A stretch of DNA of 64,000 bases from JBMDXB01 sp048594885 (lineage in GTDB: Bacteria > Acidobacteriota > Vicinamibacteria > Vicinamibacterales > 2-12-FULL-66-21), in contig JBMDXB010000157.1 in the NCBI GenBank assembly GCA_048594885.1, positions 10,641-74,640 of the forward strand. The letters are read 5' to 3'. A model generated the notes under the pieces. It was not told the DNA's origin, searched no databases, and worked only from the letters and a program-made list of their open reading frames with translations. A program made the position numbers and the translations under genes. Shown in pieces: positions 24,798-35,500 of this stretch; position 1 is the stretch's first letter; each line of letters opens with the position of its first letter.

Positions 24798-25313
24798 AGG
24801 CACCTCCGCGTCGAGGGGAACGTCAGTGCGAGGAACAATGAGCTACTCCGTATCAGGAGCCCTTATCTGCCACGCGGCGACGGCGACACGTGCCGCAGCG
24901 CGAATGCTCGAGTTTTGCGGGATTTCGTCGCGGCGCCCCGCGCGCGCGCGGGAGTGCAACGCCTTCGCCACACCGCGCGCGTGCCGTTTGACCCGAACAT
25001 GACGCGATCGACGAGCTCAGCGCCGATTTACCGCTACCGCTAGCGCTTTTCCGGTGGGAGAGATGACGTCAACGCACTCGGGAGAGCGTTCGGCCGCCCA
25101 AGATATGAACGGTCGCATCTCTGAGTCGGATCCGCACACAGCCGCGAAGGGTCGTACTACCGAGCGCTGTACGTGGTGCGCAATCTGGACAAGCTGCGGC
25201 ACCTCGGCGGCGCTCCCGCCAGCCGCGGTGCAGCGCGATAGTCCCGCGATTACCATGGACGGTGAGCTCGCTGCGGCCGATATGCGGATCGAGCCCTGCG
25301 AGGGAGACCGTCA
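24798..25313. other. Gene-free stretch between divergent genes
   Basis: About 516 bp with no frame I can support on either strand. It must hold the promoter of the radical SAM pair on one side and of the zinc-ribbon gene on the other. It includes a short run of alternating CG (around 24939-24950). I see no hairpin with a T-run and no RNA gene. Confidence 0.5.
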
Positions 25314-25517
25314 ATGGCAGAGGTTATCGTGGATCGTCGGACAGCAGACCGCCGCCCCGCCAGTGCCCCGCCGTGCCCTACCTGCCGATCGCAGGCGTCG
25401 GTGCTCGCGGGCGAAGCCGACGGCGGGTGGTGGTTCGTCTGCCTCGCGTGCGATCACATGTGGGATCAGCGGCAGATCGTACGCGCGACTCAGTCAGACT
25501 GCGTCCAAGCCCGGTGA
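25314..25517 (+). CDS. Small zinc-ribbon protein
   Basis: 67 aa. Two Cys pairs, CPTCRS and VCLAC, about 23 residues apart, followed by DHMWDQRQ, form a zinc-ribbon of the type found in small nucleic-acid-binding or transcript-associated proteins. The N-terminal tail is basic (VDRRTADRRPASA). AGGGAG lies about 9 nt before ATG 25314. It is 87 bp upstream of the TPR kinase on the same strand, though nothing links them functionally. Confidence 0.6.
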   Translation: MAEVIVDRRTADRRPASAPPCPTCRSQASVLAGEADGGWWFVCLACDHMWDQRQIVRATQSDCVQAR

Positions 25518-25604
25518 CGGGTTTGACCCACCGCGCGCGGGGAGCGTAAGCTAGCCCAAAGCGCCCCAGAAGGCGGGCACTCCGTCCGGATAGCGGTCCG
25601 GAAG

Positions 25605-27800
25605 GTGCCTGTGATCGGACAGCACGTCTCGCACTATCGCATCGTCGAGAAGATCGGCGAAGGCGGTATGGGTGTCATCTACCGGGCGCACGATACCCGC
25701 CTGCGGCGTTCCGTGGTGCTCAAGGTCCTGCGCCGCGATCGCTCCGTCGATCGCGAGCACCGGCGCCGGCTGCTGGCCGAAGCGCGCGCCGCCTCCTCTC
25801 TCGATCATCCGAACATCGTCACCATCCACGACGTCCTCACGTGGCGCGGCAGCGACGTCATCGTGATGGAGTACGTCCAGGGACAGACGCTGCGGCAACT
25901 GCTGGCGGCGGGCCCGCTGCCCATCACCGATGCCCTGGCGTACTCGGTGCAGGTCTGCGACGCGGTCGCGGCCGCGCATGCGGCCGGCGTCGTCCACCGG
26001 GATCTGAAGCCCGGCAACATCATGGTCGGCGCCAACGGCGTCGTGAAGGTGCTCGACTTCGGAATCGCGAAGCGGACGCAGTGGAGCGAATCGTGCGACA
26101 CCGTGACGGCGCCGTCGACGCGAGCCGGCCTGTTCGTCGGCACGCCGGAGTACGCGTCGCCCGAGCAGCTCGCGGGTCTGCCGACCGACACACGCTCGGA
26201 TGTTTTTTCGTTCGGCGTGCTGTTTTACGAAATGCTCGCCGGCCGGCGGCCGTTCGGCTTCCCACCGATGTCAGGATCGCAAGTTTCGGATGGTGCGCCG
26301 TCCGTGCGGACGATCAATCCAGAGCTTCCGGAATGCGTCGACGGCATCGTGACCCACGCGCTCGCGCGCGATCCTGCACAACGCACGACCTCGATGGCGG
26401 AGCTCGCGCGGGACATCAGGCTGGCCCAGCAGGTGCTGCGGCGCGCGGCACACGCCGACGCGCGCGGCATCGCAGGATCGAGACACGGGCGCTGGCCGCG
26501 GTCGATCGTCTGGAAGGCCGGGGTGGCAGCGATCGCCGTGCTGGCCGCTCTTGGCGCCGCCCTCTACATGTGGATGGATCGTGCCGGACGGCTGGAACGC
26601 GCAGCGGCTCCGACCGGCGGCTCGCTCGCCCAGGCCTCCGACGAGGCGTTCGCCATGCTTCGCCGGTACGACCGCGCGGGAAACATCGACGGCGCCATCG
26701 ATCGCTTCCAGCGTGTGCTGGCGGCAGATGCGGGCTCGGCGCCGGCCTACGCGGGTCTCAGCGTGGCCTACTGGCGGAAGTACCGGGACGGGCGTGACGC
26801 GGCCTGGATTCAGCCGGCCCTGTCGAACGCGCGAGAGGCCGTCGCGCGCAGCCCGATGCTCGCGGCGGCGCACGTCGCGCTCGGTTTCGCCAGCCTCGAG
26901 GGAGGAGACAGGACGCTGGCGCGGACGTCCTTCGACCAGGCGATGACGCTCGACCCGCGGAACGCCGACGCCCACTTCGGCCTCGGCGAGCTGTTGAGAG
27001 GCAACGGCGAGCTGCGCGCCGCGGAGGTGGAATACGAAAAGGGGCTGGCACTTCGACCGGACGACTGGGAGCTGCAAATGCTCGTCGGCGTCGTGCAGTT
27101 CCTGGAACACCGGTACAACGAGGCCGAGGCGGCGCTCCAGCGCGCCATCCGGATGTCGCCGGACAACCCGCTGCCCTATCGCAGCCTCGGGGCCATGTAC
27201 CTGGCGCAGGGCGTGAAACTCGACGACGCGGCGACGCTCTTCCAGAAGTCGATCGCGATCAGGCCGGAGGCAGGAGCGTACGACAACCTCGGAACGCTGC
27301 TGCTGCGGAAGGGAATCGCGAACCAGGCGGTCGTCGCATTCGAGAAGGCCGTCGAACTGCGTGCGAACGTGTACCTGTATTGGGCGAACCTCGGGGAAGC
27401 CTGCCGGCGGACCGGCGACCGCGAGAAGAGCCACACGGCGCTCGATCGGGCGATTCAGCTCCTGGCGACGCGGATCGAACGCAGTCCCGGCGATCCGACG
27501 CTGCGCAGCCGGATGGCGCTGTACCGTGCGTGGCGCGGTGATGCTGCCGGTGCGCAACGCGAGCTGGCCCTGATTCCGGATCTGCTGAAGCGCGACGCGT
27601 CCGTCCTGGGCCGCACGATCCTCGTTCACGAACTCACCGGCCGCCGGACCGAGGCGCTGGCGGTGCTCGAGCGCATGATCGGACACGAATATTCCCTCAT
27701 CGACATACAACGTGATCCGGACTTACACGGGCTGCGGAGCGACGTCCGCTATCACCGGCTGATGGCGCGGGTGGAGGCAGCCACCGCACGGCAGCCGTGA
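25605..27800 (+). CDS. Membrane Ser/Thr protein kinase with C-terminal TPR domain
   Basis: 731 aa with a GTG start. The Hanks kinase domain (about 11-280) has KIGEGGMGVIYRA, Lys40 (VVLK), catalytic Asp133 (HRDLKPGNIM), DFG at 151, and GTPEYASPEQLAG. A transmembrane helix lies about 306-326 (AGVAAIAVLAALGAALYMW). The C-terminal part holds at least eight TPR-like repeats (AGSAPAYAGLSVAYWRK; MLAAAHVALGFASLEGG; RNADAHFGLGELLRG; YNEAEAALQRAIRMSPDNP; AVVAFEKAVELRANV), so the sensor side is a protein-binding superhelix. Signal unknown. No ECF sigma gene is adjacent. The next gene begins 37 bp downstream and may be co-transcribed. Confidence 0.9.
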   Translation: MPVIGQHVSHYRIVEKIGEGGMGVIYRAHDTRLRRSVVLKVLRRDRSVDREHRRRLLAEARAASSLDHPNIVTIHDVLTWRGSDVIVMEYVQGQTLRQLLAAGPLPITDALAYSVQVCDAVAAAHAAGVVHRDLKPGNIMVGANGVVKVLDFGIAKRTQWSESCDTVTAPSTRAGLFVGTPEYASPEQLAGLPTDTRSDVFSFGVLFYEMLAGRRPFGFPPMSGSQVSDGAPSVRTINPELPECVDGIVTHALARDPAQRTTSMAELARDIRLAQQVLRRAAHADARGIAGSRHGRWPRSIVWKAGVAAIAVLAALGAALYMWMDRAGRLERAAAPTGGSLAQASDEAFAMLRRYDRAGNIDGAIDRFQRVLAADAGSAPAYAGLSVAYWRKYRDGRDAAWIQPALSNAREAVARSPMLAAAHVALGFASLEGGDRTLARTSFDQAMTLDPRNADAHFGLGELLRGNGELRAAEVEYEKGLALRPDDWELQMLVGVVQFLEHRYNEAEAALQRAIRMSPDNPLPYRSLGAMYLAQGVKLDDAATLFQKSIAIRPEAGAYDNLGTLLLRKGIANQAVVAFEKAVELRANVYLYWANLGEACRRTGDREKSHTALDRAIQLLATRIERSPGDPTLRSRMALYRAWRGDAAGAQRELALIPDLLKRDASVLGRTILVHELTGRRTEALAVLERMIGHEYSLIDIQRDPDLHGLRSDVRYHRLMARVEAATARQP

Positions 27801-27837
27801 GCCGGAGGCAAAGACACTCGAAGATCGGAGGTGCGTG

Positions 27838-28359
27838 ATGGCGAAGCCAGGGCCAATCAACTTCTACAAGATCGTGCTGCGGCTGCCCGAAGAACAGTCC
27901 AAGCCGCGCAACGGCATCTGCCGCCTGGACTACGAGTACTGGGAGCAGCAGGCGGATGCGTCGACCGGCCCCAAGGACACCGGCTGGAAGTGGATGGGCA
28001 TTCACGAGCAGCCCCTGTATTTGAAACGGCCGGGACAACTGATGTTCAGCTTCCGCGACGACACGGGCCGCATCGGGAATGTCGACAAAATCTTCGTTGA
28101 CTTCACGCCGCTGCCGCACGGGATCGCGAGCCCCTTGTCAGCGGAGATGGAGGCAAAGGGAGAATCCGGAACGCACTACAAGGTCGGCAACGGCCTGAAG
28201 AAGGGAGTCGAAGTTCCGGTCGGCGCGCTCGCGGACCTCGTCGATCACAGGCGATTCTACGGTCTCCGAGTGGAGATGGAGGCCAGGGACGTGGACGACC
28301 ACCCGTTGAAGCTGGTACGCGACGATCCAGAGGTGGTTGTCGAGCCGCAGCCGGGCTAG
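27838..28359 (+). CDS. Hypothetical cytoplasmic protein downstream of the TPR kinase
   Basis: 173 aa; no family recognised. It begins MAKPGPINFYKIVLRLPEEQ and contains GQLMFSFRDDTGRIGNVDKIFVDFTPLP, a strand-rich core, then a Lys/Glu-rich middle and an acidic end (DPEVVVEPQPG). GGAGGTG seven bases upstream selects ATG 27838 over the overlapping GTG. Neither signal peptide nor membrane helix is seen. It may be a kinase target because it directly follows the kinase gene, but that is positional inference. Confidence 0.66.
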   Translation: MAKPGPINFYKIVLRLPEEQSKPRNGICRLDYEYWEQQADASTGPKDTGWKWMGIHEQPLYLKRPGQLMFSFRDDTGRIGNVDKIFVDFTPLPHGIASPLSAEMEAKGESGTHYKVGNGLKKGVEVPVGALADLVDHRRFYGLRVEMEARDVDDHPLKLVRDDPEVVVEPQPG

Positions 28360-28380
28360 CGAGGCTGTGATCGCCAACTG

Positions 28381-28404
28381 GGGGCAGTGGGCAATCACTG
28401 CTCC
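28381..28404 (+). terminator. Hairpin after the hypothetical gene
   Basis: GGGGCAGTG pairs with CACTGCTCC over a 6-nt loop (9 bp including one G-U pair). It is placed 22 bp after the stop at 28359 and before the S41 peptidase, so it may end the kinase transcript. There is no T-run. Confidence 0.45.
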
Positions 28405-28474
28405 CTACGCCGAAAACGAAGTGCGGTAGGATCCGGCGTCGTCAGGAGCGGTGTCACTCTAGGGAGGAGGAAAC

Positions 28475-30676
28475 ATGGCCCGACGATCACTGCTGCCGCC
28501 CTCGGTCGTCCTGCTCGCCGCCCTGCTGCTGACAGTCCCCGCATCCGGCAGCGATGTCGAACGGCTCGCGACGCTGGCGCGCGTCTGGGCGAGCGTCAAG
28601 TATCTCCACCCCTTCCTGATGCAAAGAGACATCGACTGGGACGGCGCACTCGTCCGTGCCATCCCGGCCGTGCGCGCTGCCACGACCGACGCGGAAATGG
28701 CGCGTGCCGTCGCATCGATGCTGAAGGAACTCGATGATCCCGCGACACGCGTCGTGCAGATCGCCCCGCGCACGCCGTCATCAGGGGAGATCGCGCTGAG
28801 CCGTTGGACCGGCGACACGCTGGTCGTCAACGCGGGCCCGTACGCCGAGGCAAACAGCGGCATCGCGCTCTGGGGCGAGCTCGGCAGGGTCAGCAAGGAA
28901 CTCGCGAAGGCAAGGCAGGTCGTGCTCGACGTCCGGCATCGCCCGCGGCAGCCTGAAGAAAGGGGCCTGGCTGCGTTCGCGGTTTCGCAGATGAGCGGGC
29001 TGACCGCCAGCGCCTTGTCGGGACCACCCTCGTTGTATGTGCACCATTCCGGCTATCGACCGCAGCAGGGCACGACGTCGGGCGGTTATTCCTCGGGGCT
29101 CCTGACCGTCGCCGGGCCGGCCTTTTCGCCGGCGCCGGGCGGGACCGCACCGTCCCGGGTGGTGTTCGTCACCGACGCCGAATCGGTTCTCCCCTCAATC
29201 GCGGTGGCGCTCCGTGAGGCCGGCAAGGCGCTGATTGTCTCCGATGCTCCCCTTGGCGATCACGTGCTCGTAGACACTCGCAGCGTGGATCTGTCTGCGC
29301 AGTGGCGCACCATCGTCCGGCTCGAGCAGATCGGAACCGACGTGGCCGCCGATGCGATCGCCGCCGATCCGATGGCGGAAGCCCTCGCAATCGTCGAGGG
29401 GCGGAAAGCCGCACCCACGCCGGCCCGCCTGACCGGCGCCGCGTGGACGGCACCGCTGCCGCGGTGGCGGCCGGACGACCCGTACCGCGCCATGACATAC
29501 CCGGACGTCGCGCATCGGCTGCTCGCGGCGTTCCGCATCTGGAGCGTCATCGAATACTTCTACCCGTACAAGGCGCTGATCGGCGACTGGAAGACCGCGC
29601 TCACCGAGTCGCTGCCGCAGTTCATCGCCGCTGCCGACGAGGAGGAGTACGCGCGCGCCGTCCTGCAGATGGTCGCACGCGTCGAAGACGGGCATTCGGG
29701 AGCATTCGGACATCCGGCGGTGGCCCGAATCCTTGGCATCTGGCGGACGCCGATCGAAGTCCGCGAGATCGAGAAGGCATTTCTCGTCACGCGACTGTAC
29801 GACGGCCTGCCGGCGGACGTCGACGTCCGCGTCGGTGACGTCGTGCTGTCGGTCGACGACGAGCCACTCGCAGCACGAATGACGCGGCTGCGGCCGTACG
29901 TCACGGCATCGACCGAGACCGCGCGGAGAAACCGGATCGCCGCAGTCGCTCTTCAGGGACCGCCGGAATCAGTGGCCACGCTGACGCTTCGCGGCGCCGA
30001 TGGCAAAACCCGGAGCGTGCGCATCCCGCGGAGGCAGGCACCGCAGCCGCGCGAAAGCGGCGAACCGTACCGGCTCATCGAAGGCACGATCGGCTATGTC
30101 AATTTGACGCGGCTGAACGTGCCGCAGGTCGATGCGATGTTCGACGCGTTGAAAGGGGCCGCGGCGATCGTCTTCGACATGCGTGGCTATCCGAGAGGTA
30201 CCGCCTGGAGCATCGCGCCGCGGATCAACACCAAGGGAGCCCGAACCGGGGCCGTGTTCCGGCGTGCGGTGGTCGCCGGGCACAGCAGCTTCGAGGAGTC
30301 CGCGTCCGGCTTCTACTTCGAGCAGCCGATCCCGACGTCAGAAAAAGCCAAGTACACGGGCAGGACCGTGATGCTCATCGACGACCGCGCCATCAGTCAG
30401 TCGGAGCACTCGGGCTTGTTCTTCGAGGCGGCGAGCGGCACGACATTCGTCGGAACGCCGACGGCGGGCGCGAATGGCGACGTCACGAGCTTCTTCGTGC
30501 CTGGCGGATTTCGCGTCAACTTCAGCGGCCACGACGTGCGGCACGCCGACGGGCGGCAGTTGCAGCGCGTCGGTCTTCAGCCGCACGTGCTCGTGGCGCC
30601 GACGATTGCGGGCGTCCGGTCTGGACGCGACGAGGTCCTCGAGCGCGCGCTCGCGTATCTGAAGAAGCAGCGTTAG
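28475..30676 (+). CDS. Secreted S41-family serine peptidase (C-terminal processing peptidase-like)
   Basis: 733 aa. Signal peptide SLLPPSVVLLAALLLTVPASG; a helical domain common to S41 proteins (TLARVWASVKYLHPFLMQRDIDWD) occurs twice, at about 30 and 345 (FRIWSVIEYFYPYKALIGDWK). A PDZ-like segment follows (GLPADVDVRVGDVVLSVDDEP) and then the S41 catalytic core (TIGYVNLTRLN; AAAIVFDMRGYPRG; MLIDDRAISQSEHSG; FVGTPTAGANGD). The nucleophile is Ser641, with Glu644 in the SxxE pattern. The duplicated helical part suggests an ancient internal duplication whose first half lost its catalytic core. GGGAGGAGG immediately precedes the ATG. Confidence 0.88.
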   Translation: MARRSLLPPSVVLLAALLLTVPASGSDVERLATLARVWASVKYLHPFLMQRDIDWDGALVRAIPAVRAATTDAEMARAVASMLKELDDPATRVVQIAPRTPSSGEIALSRWTGDTLVVNAGPYAEANSGIALWGELGRVSKELAKARQVVLDVRHRPRQPEERGLAAFAVSQMSGLTASALSGPPSLYVHHSGYRPQQGTTSGGYSSGLLTVAGPAFSPAPGGTAPSRVVFVTDAESVLPSIAVALREAGKALIVSDAPLGDHVLVDTRSVDLSAQWRTIVRLEQIGTDVAADAIAADPMAEALAIVEGRKAAPTPARLTGAAWTAPLPRWRPDDPYRAMTYPDVAHRLLAAFRIWSVIEYFYPYKALIGDWKTALTESLPQFIAAADEEEYARAVLQMVARVEDGHSGAFGHPAVARILGIWRTPIEVREIEKAFLVTRLYDGLPADVDVRVGDVVLSVDDEPLAARMTRLRPYVTASTETARRNRIAAVALQGPPESVATLTLRGADGKTRSVRIPRRQAPQPRESGEPYRLIEGTIGYVNLTRLNVPQVDAMFDALKGAAAIVFDMRGYPRGTAWSIAPRINTKGARTGAVFRRAVVAGHSSFEESASGFYFEQPIPTSEKAKYTGRTVMLIDDRAISQSEHSGLFFEAASGTTFVGTPTAGANGDVTSFFVPGGFRVNFSGHDVRHADGRQLQRVGLQPHVLVAPTIAGVRSGRDEVLERALAYLKKQR

Positions 30677-30692
30677 AGCGCCGTGCCGTCGC

Positions 30693-30709
30693 TGGACCGC
30701 TGCGGTCCA
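30693..30709. terminator. Short perfect hairpin between convergent genes
   Basis: TGGACCG-CTG-CGGTCCA, a 7-bp stem with a 3-nt loop, fills the gap between the S41 peptidase stop (30676) and the stop of the opposing six-gene operon (30710). Position and symmetry suggest a bidirectional terminator. Confidence 0.55.
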
Positions 30710-32581
30710 TCACGACGCGGCCGCTGGGATGTCGACGATGCGATCGAAGGCGAGGCCGCTCCAGGCTTCGCCGCGGCCCGTCTCTTTCTTGACGGCGAGC
30801 CAGATGTACGGCTTCCCCGACGCCGAGCGCGCGCGGCGGAACGCCAGCGTCGCGCGCGTGCCCGCCCGGGGCACCTCCTCCTCGTGCACGAAGTACGGCT
30901 CGGCGGGAGCCTTGTCGAGCCCCTGCCGCAGCAGCGTCGTGCGCGGTTGGACCGGACGCGGCGCCGGATCCGGGTCGCCCTCGAGAATGCGCAGCAGCGA
31001 GGCGCGCTGCAATTGGATCTCGCGAACGTCGTTGGGCACGTGAACCGGGATGAAGGGGATCCAGTTCTCGGGCACCGAGCTCATGATCTCGTACCTGATC
31101 TTGCTCTCGTTCGGCAGCAGTGGCACCGGCGGCGGCAGCACTCCGCTCTCGGCGATCAGCCGTTTGAAATACTGAACGGTTTCGATCGCCGCTTCGGCGC
31201 CCGGCTTGGTGCCGCCGGACGGAAGCGGGATCGCGCGCTCGATGCCCCACACCATGTTCGCCATCTCGTCGCGAACCAGCATGATCTCCTCGCACGGCGC
31301 ACCGTCCATCACTTTCGGCGACGCCGGCATCAGCAGCAGGCTCGTGTCGGCGGGATCGCCGATGGCGGTCGTGTTGATCGTGAACAGGCTCCAGCGCTGC
31401 CAGTTCTCGTCGGGTCCGGAGCCGGCCGCTCGAATCCAGGTGCGCTCGCCGAACACGTTGGTCACCGCCATCCCGCGAATCTTCGCAATCGCGCCGACGG
31501 GGAGCTGAAACGGAATCAGGAACCAGTCGTTGGCATACACCAGCCCGAATTCAATCAGCAGGAGCTTCGACAGATCGGTCGGGTCGGGCTTGATGTCGCC
31601 GAAGTTGGTCCGCCCATCCTCGAAGGCCCACCACCGCGTGTTGGGCATCCCGTCGAATGTCACCTGCGTCGGGATGAGGGTGAGGGTGTGCGTGGTTTGC
31701 GGGTCCGGCGGCGCCGGCGCTCCTTCCGCGATGGCGAGCGTGGACGCGGCTGAATCGATCGCGAAGTTGTACCAATCGAGATGCCCGTGGTAGTACTCGT
31801 CGGCCGCAAACACTTTCTCGGCGGCACCCTGCGGCGCCGAGCACGCGAACCGGTACTCGAGGCGATCGGGCTCCCACGCGTCGTTCGCGTCCTTCTGATA
31901 GATGAGCGCTTCGAACCAGCGGACGAAACTCGACGCTGCCGTGTCGATGGCGCCCTGGTCGCCGGGGTCGACGCCGATCCCGTCGTAGGCGTGATTGGCC
32001 GGATTCTCGATCAGGTGCAGGTAGAGCTTCGCGCCGTCCATCATCCGTTCCGCGACAGCCGCGATGGTGGCCCACGCCTCGCGATGTGCGCAGATGTAGG
32101 CATCGTCTTTTGCCGTCGGGTCGGGCTGTTCGATCGGATAGTGGTCGATGAACTCCTGGCGATACGGCAGCGCGCCCACCATCTTCAGCCACTGACGTCC
32201 CATCAACAGGCGCAGATCCAGGCTGAACGGCTTCCCGCCGATCGCGAACGGCACGGGCCGCTGTTCTACGGTGGCCTCGAGCGGAACGGCCTTGTCGAAT
32301 GCCGTTGCCGGACCGGCGCCAGCCTTGAATTTCGTGAGCTCGGTCGTCTCGATGTGCACCTTCGCGAACACCGGACTCCCCGCATCGTCGCCGCGGTACT
32401 CGCCCATCTGCCATTGGCGCGTCACCATCCAGAGCGCGTCGCGGATCTCGGCGCGCAACGCGCGCGTGAAGTTCTCGGTGCGCGGCCGCCCTTCGAGGCG
32501 ATTCCAGAGCGTGATCGTGGGGAACGTGCGCGAGGCAAGCGCCTCCCTGATGTTCGCCACGGCAAAGCGATCAGTGGCCAT
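30710..32581 (-). CDS. Six-gene cluster, gene 6: 623-aa protein of unknown function
   Basis: No family recognised. Starts with an Arg/Asn-rich motif block (TITLWNRLEGRPRTENFTRALRA then ALWMVTRQWQMGEYRGDD, about residues 22-67). The middle part is rich in Trp and aromatic strands (HGHLDWYNF; TRWWAFEDGRTNFGD; LIEFGLVYANDWFLIPFQLPVGA), and the protein ends in a small strand-rich domain (PYFVHEEEVPRAG; GKPYIWLAVKKETGRGE). No signal peptide and no membrane helix. It starts 3 bp after the stop of the 1764-codon gene and is the last gene of the operon. High Trp content and interdomain aromatic motifs suggest a structural or assembly protein rather than an enzyme; this is inference. Confidence 0.8.
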   Translation of the reverse strand: MATDRFAVANIREALASRTFPTITLWNRLEGRPRTENFTRALRAEIRDALWMVTRQWQMGEYRGDDAGSPVFAKVHIETTELTKFKAGAGPATAFDKAVPLEATVEQRPVPFAIGGKPFSLDLRLLMGRQWLKMVGALPYRQEFIDHYPIEQPDPTAKDDAYICAHREAWATIAAVAERMMDGAKLYLHLIENPANHAYDGIGVDPGDQGAIDTAASSFVRWFEALIYQKDANDAWEPDRLEYRFACSAPQGAAEKVFAADEYYHGHLDWYNFAIDSAASTLAIAEGAPAPPDPQTTHTLTLIPTQVTFDGMPNTRWWAFEDGRTNFGDIKPDPTDLSKLLLIEFGLVYANDWFLIPFQLPVGAIAKIRGMAVTNVFGERTWIRAAGSGPDENWQRWSLFTINTTAIGDPADTSLLLMPASPKVMDGAPCEEIMLVRDEMANMVWGIERAIPLPSGGTKPGAEAAIETVQYFKRLIAESGVLPPPVPLLPNESKIRYEIMSSVPENWIPFIPVHVPNDVREIQLQRASLLRILEGDPDPAPRPVQPRTTLLRQGLDKAPAEPYFVHEEEVPRAGTRATLAFRRARSASGKPYIWLAVKKETGRGEAWSGLAFDRIVDIPAAAS

Positions 32582-32584
32582 GAG

Positions 32585-35500
32585 TCACCGCTGCACCTGC
32601 GTGAGCACGTTGTTGTTCACCGCGAGGTTCGCGGCGATCGAGATCGGATAGAGCGTGACGGCCATGGCCGTCGCCGGCAGGAAGCGCGGATATGCCGTGC
32701 TGTCGGCGTGCACCGGTTCGACGGCGCGCTTCTTCGCCATGTCGAGCGTCTCGTTCACCGCGTCGACGAGGTCCGCCCATTGCCATCGCCCGGTCGCCGA
32801 CGCGGGCGTGACGAGCAGCATCACCTGCGGCGCCTCGCAGTTCGGCCGGTCGTAATTGAACGTGATGCCGGTCGTCTCGACCTCTCCCGGGATCACTTCG
32901 CTCCATTCGTCCACGAGCACGCCGCACTGGCGCGCGGCTTTCTGGAACGGCGACGAGTAGTGCGCCGTGTACAGCAGCCTGTCGCCCGAGATCGGTGGCG
33001 TGGGCGGATACTCGAGCGCGAGCCACCGGTCACCCGGCTGCGACGGCAGCTGGATCGGATCGAGCGGCAGATCGTGCTGCGACAGCGCGTCGGCCAGCAT
33101 GGTCAACTTCTCGAGGCTGGCCATCTTCGGCCGGACACGCGCGACGCCGTAGAACCAGTGGTCCACCGGGAACGGCATCTCGATCGGCGGATCGGTCAGG
33201 TACTTCAACAGATCGCCGCCTCCGCTCGCGTTCAGCGCCTTCTCCCACTCGTCGCCCTGTTCGGCGGTCAGGCTGAACTCCGGGACGATCTGGAAGTCGT
33301 CGCCGAGGAGCGCCTTCGCAGCGGCGACGAGCAGCTCGGCCCGTTTCGCCGCCGTCGTGGCGGTGACGTGCTCGGCGAGCAGATCGTCGGCGGCCTTCAC
33401 GCGCTTGCGCGCCTCGGTCGCGAGACCGGCCGCGCGGGTCATCAGATCCGACGCGAGCACGACGATCGTGTCGTCGGTCTCGTCGAGCGTCATGCCTTGA
33501 AGGTCGAAGTCCGTCAACGGGAGCAGCGGACGCAGCTCGTTCAGCATGTCGGTCAGCGTCGTCGTGTTGCGGTCGACGACGTTCGTGCGCAGCAGGCCCA
33601 GACGCGTCACGAAGGGCGCGCGCTTGGCGGCGACGTCGTCACGGAAGTCGTCGGGCAGCGGGGGCGGCGGGTTGATGGGCTGCGTCGACACGAGGCGTTC
33701 GGCGCTTCGCACGAGCTCGACTCGTTCTTCGTCCGTCGCCGCGCCCGGCAGATTGCCGTAATCGACCAGGAGCTGATCGAACTGTGCGAGGCGGTCGTCC
33801 CACGCCGTCACGATCTCGCGAACCTGCGTCATGACGCTCGTGAAGATCTGACGACGGGACTCGTAGAGCAGACCCCACCCGCTTTGCGGGATCCCCAGCA
33901 ACGCCGCGTCCGACAGCAGTTCGACCATCGCGTCAATCGACAGATCGATGCCGGCGATGATCTGCGCCCGCTGATTGTCGATGTCGTCGAACCGGGCCTC
34001 GAGGGTCGCGGCAAATGCCTCCAGACCGGCTCGCAACGCATCCATCGCGGTGCGCACCTGCGTGATCCGCAGCGGGTCGACGTGGACCGACTGATCCTGG
34101 CTCTCGGTGGCCTCCGTCTGGAGCGCGATGTCGGTCGCGCGAAGCGGACGTGAGCGGAGGCACAGCGACCGAAGGCTCTCGACCATCGGCGCCAGCTCGA
34201 AGACGCTGATTTTCGATGCCGGCTTGAACAGGTACGAGATCGTCAGGATGGCGTCCGGCCGCGGCGGCGCGGTGGCGGCGACGCGCCGGAACACACGATC
34301 GTCGAGCTCGGCCATCGCCTGCTCGTTTTCCGGCCGCACGACGTACAGGAGATCGATCGGCGCGAGGCCGAGATCGCCAAGGCGCACGGTCAGGTCGACG
34401 GGATCCGCGGTGACCGGATCGGTGTAATGCACCCGGCAGAACACATCGTTCTGCGCTGGCATCACCTGACCCAGCCACGTGTTCACGGCCGGCTCCCCTT
34501 TCGCGCGCGGCGTGCCCGAGGGCGCGAGCCCCGGCTCGAACTGCAAGCCGACGCGATGCGTGAGGGCGATGCCGCTGCGCGGTGTCTGCGCGACGGCCGG
34601 TTCGGGCGGGAAGCCGCCCTTGCTGTAGGCATCCAGCGTCGCGGCGACGCGATCGTAATTGCCCTGCACCGCCTGGTGGACGCCTTCTGCGAGCGCCAGA
34701 TCGGCAAGCGCATCGTAGAGATTCAGCAACTCGTCGACTTCTGCGTTGATCGCTGCCGCCTGCGGCGCCGACGGCTGCGACAGCTGCATCAGCAGCGGCA
34801 CGCCGAACGGGTACGCGCCCGAGCCAGTGCGGCGGACGTGCTCGACCAGCTTCACGCCGTCGAGCACATTGCGGGCCTCGATCGCCTCGATCGAGACGCC
34901 TTCGGCTTCCTGTTTCGTTCCGGGGATCTGATTCGCGCGCAGCGGAAAGGCGCGGCGCATCCGATAGATGAACTGATCGACTTCCGCCTGGCTGTGGCGG
35001 TCGTGCAGCCCGCGCTCGAAGCGATAGCCGAGCAGCGCGCCGGCGCTCTGTCCGGCGCGAATCCCTTCGATGATCGACAGGGCCAGCCGCACGCGATCCG
35101 ACGAGATGTTCACCGCCATCGTCTGCGGATTCGCCGGCGTCGCGTTGGCCAGATAGCCATTGCGCAGGACGGCGGCGGTGACGGCGTGATTGAGCGACGG
35201 CGCGTGGACGTATCCGCCGTTGCTGGCGTCGTGCATCAGCGGCGGGTCGATATCGCGCTTGAAGACCGGATCGAGATCGGGATCGATGTCGGCCGGCTGC
35301 AGCGTCTTGTTCTCGGCCTTGACATCCTCGAGCCAGCCGAACGCGCCGACGTACACGCCGCGCCGGCGTCCCTCGTCGCCGTCCGCGCCGCGCTTCCGCA
35401 TCATCTCGAGTTGACAGCGGACCAGGCCGAGCTGCCAGGCATCGAGACGATAGCTGCAGCAGTCGATGTGCTCGGCGAAGAGCCGTTCGAGCCGCGCGGT

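Noticed and set aside
24939..24950. Alternating CG run as a possible structural element
   Set aside because: Short, and expected by chance at this GC content; no flanking feature supports a role.
25017..25256. 79-codon minus-strand frame in the gene-free stretch
   Set aside because: No ribosome site, no domain pattern, and composition like random GC-rich sequence.
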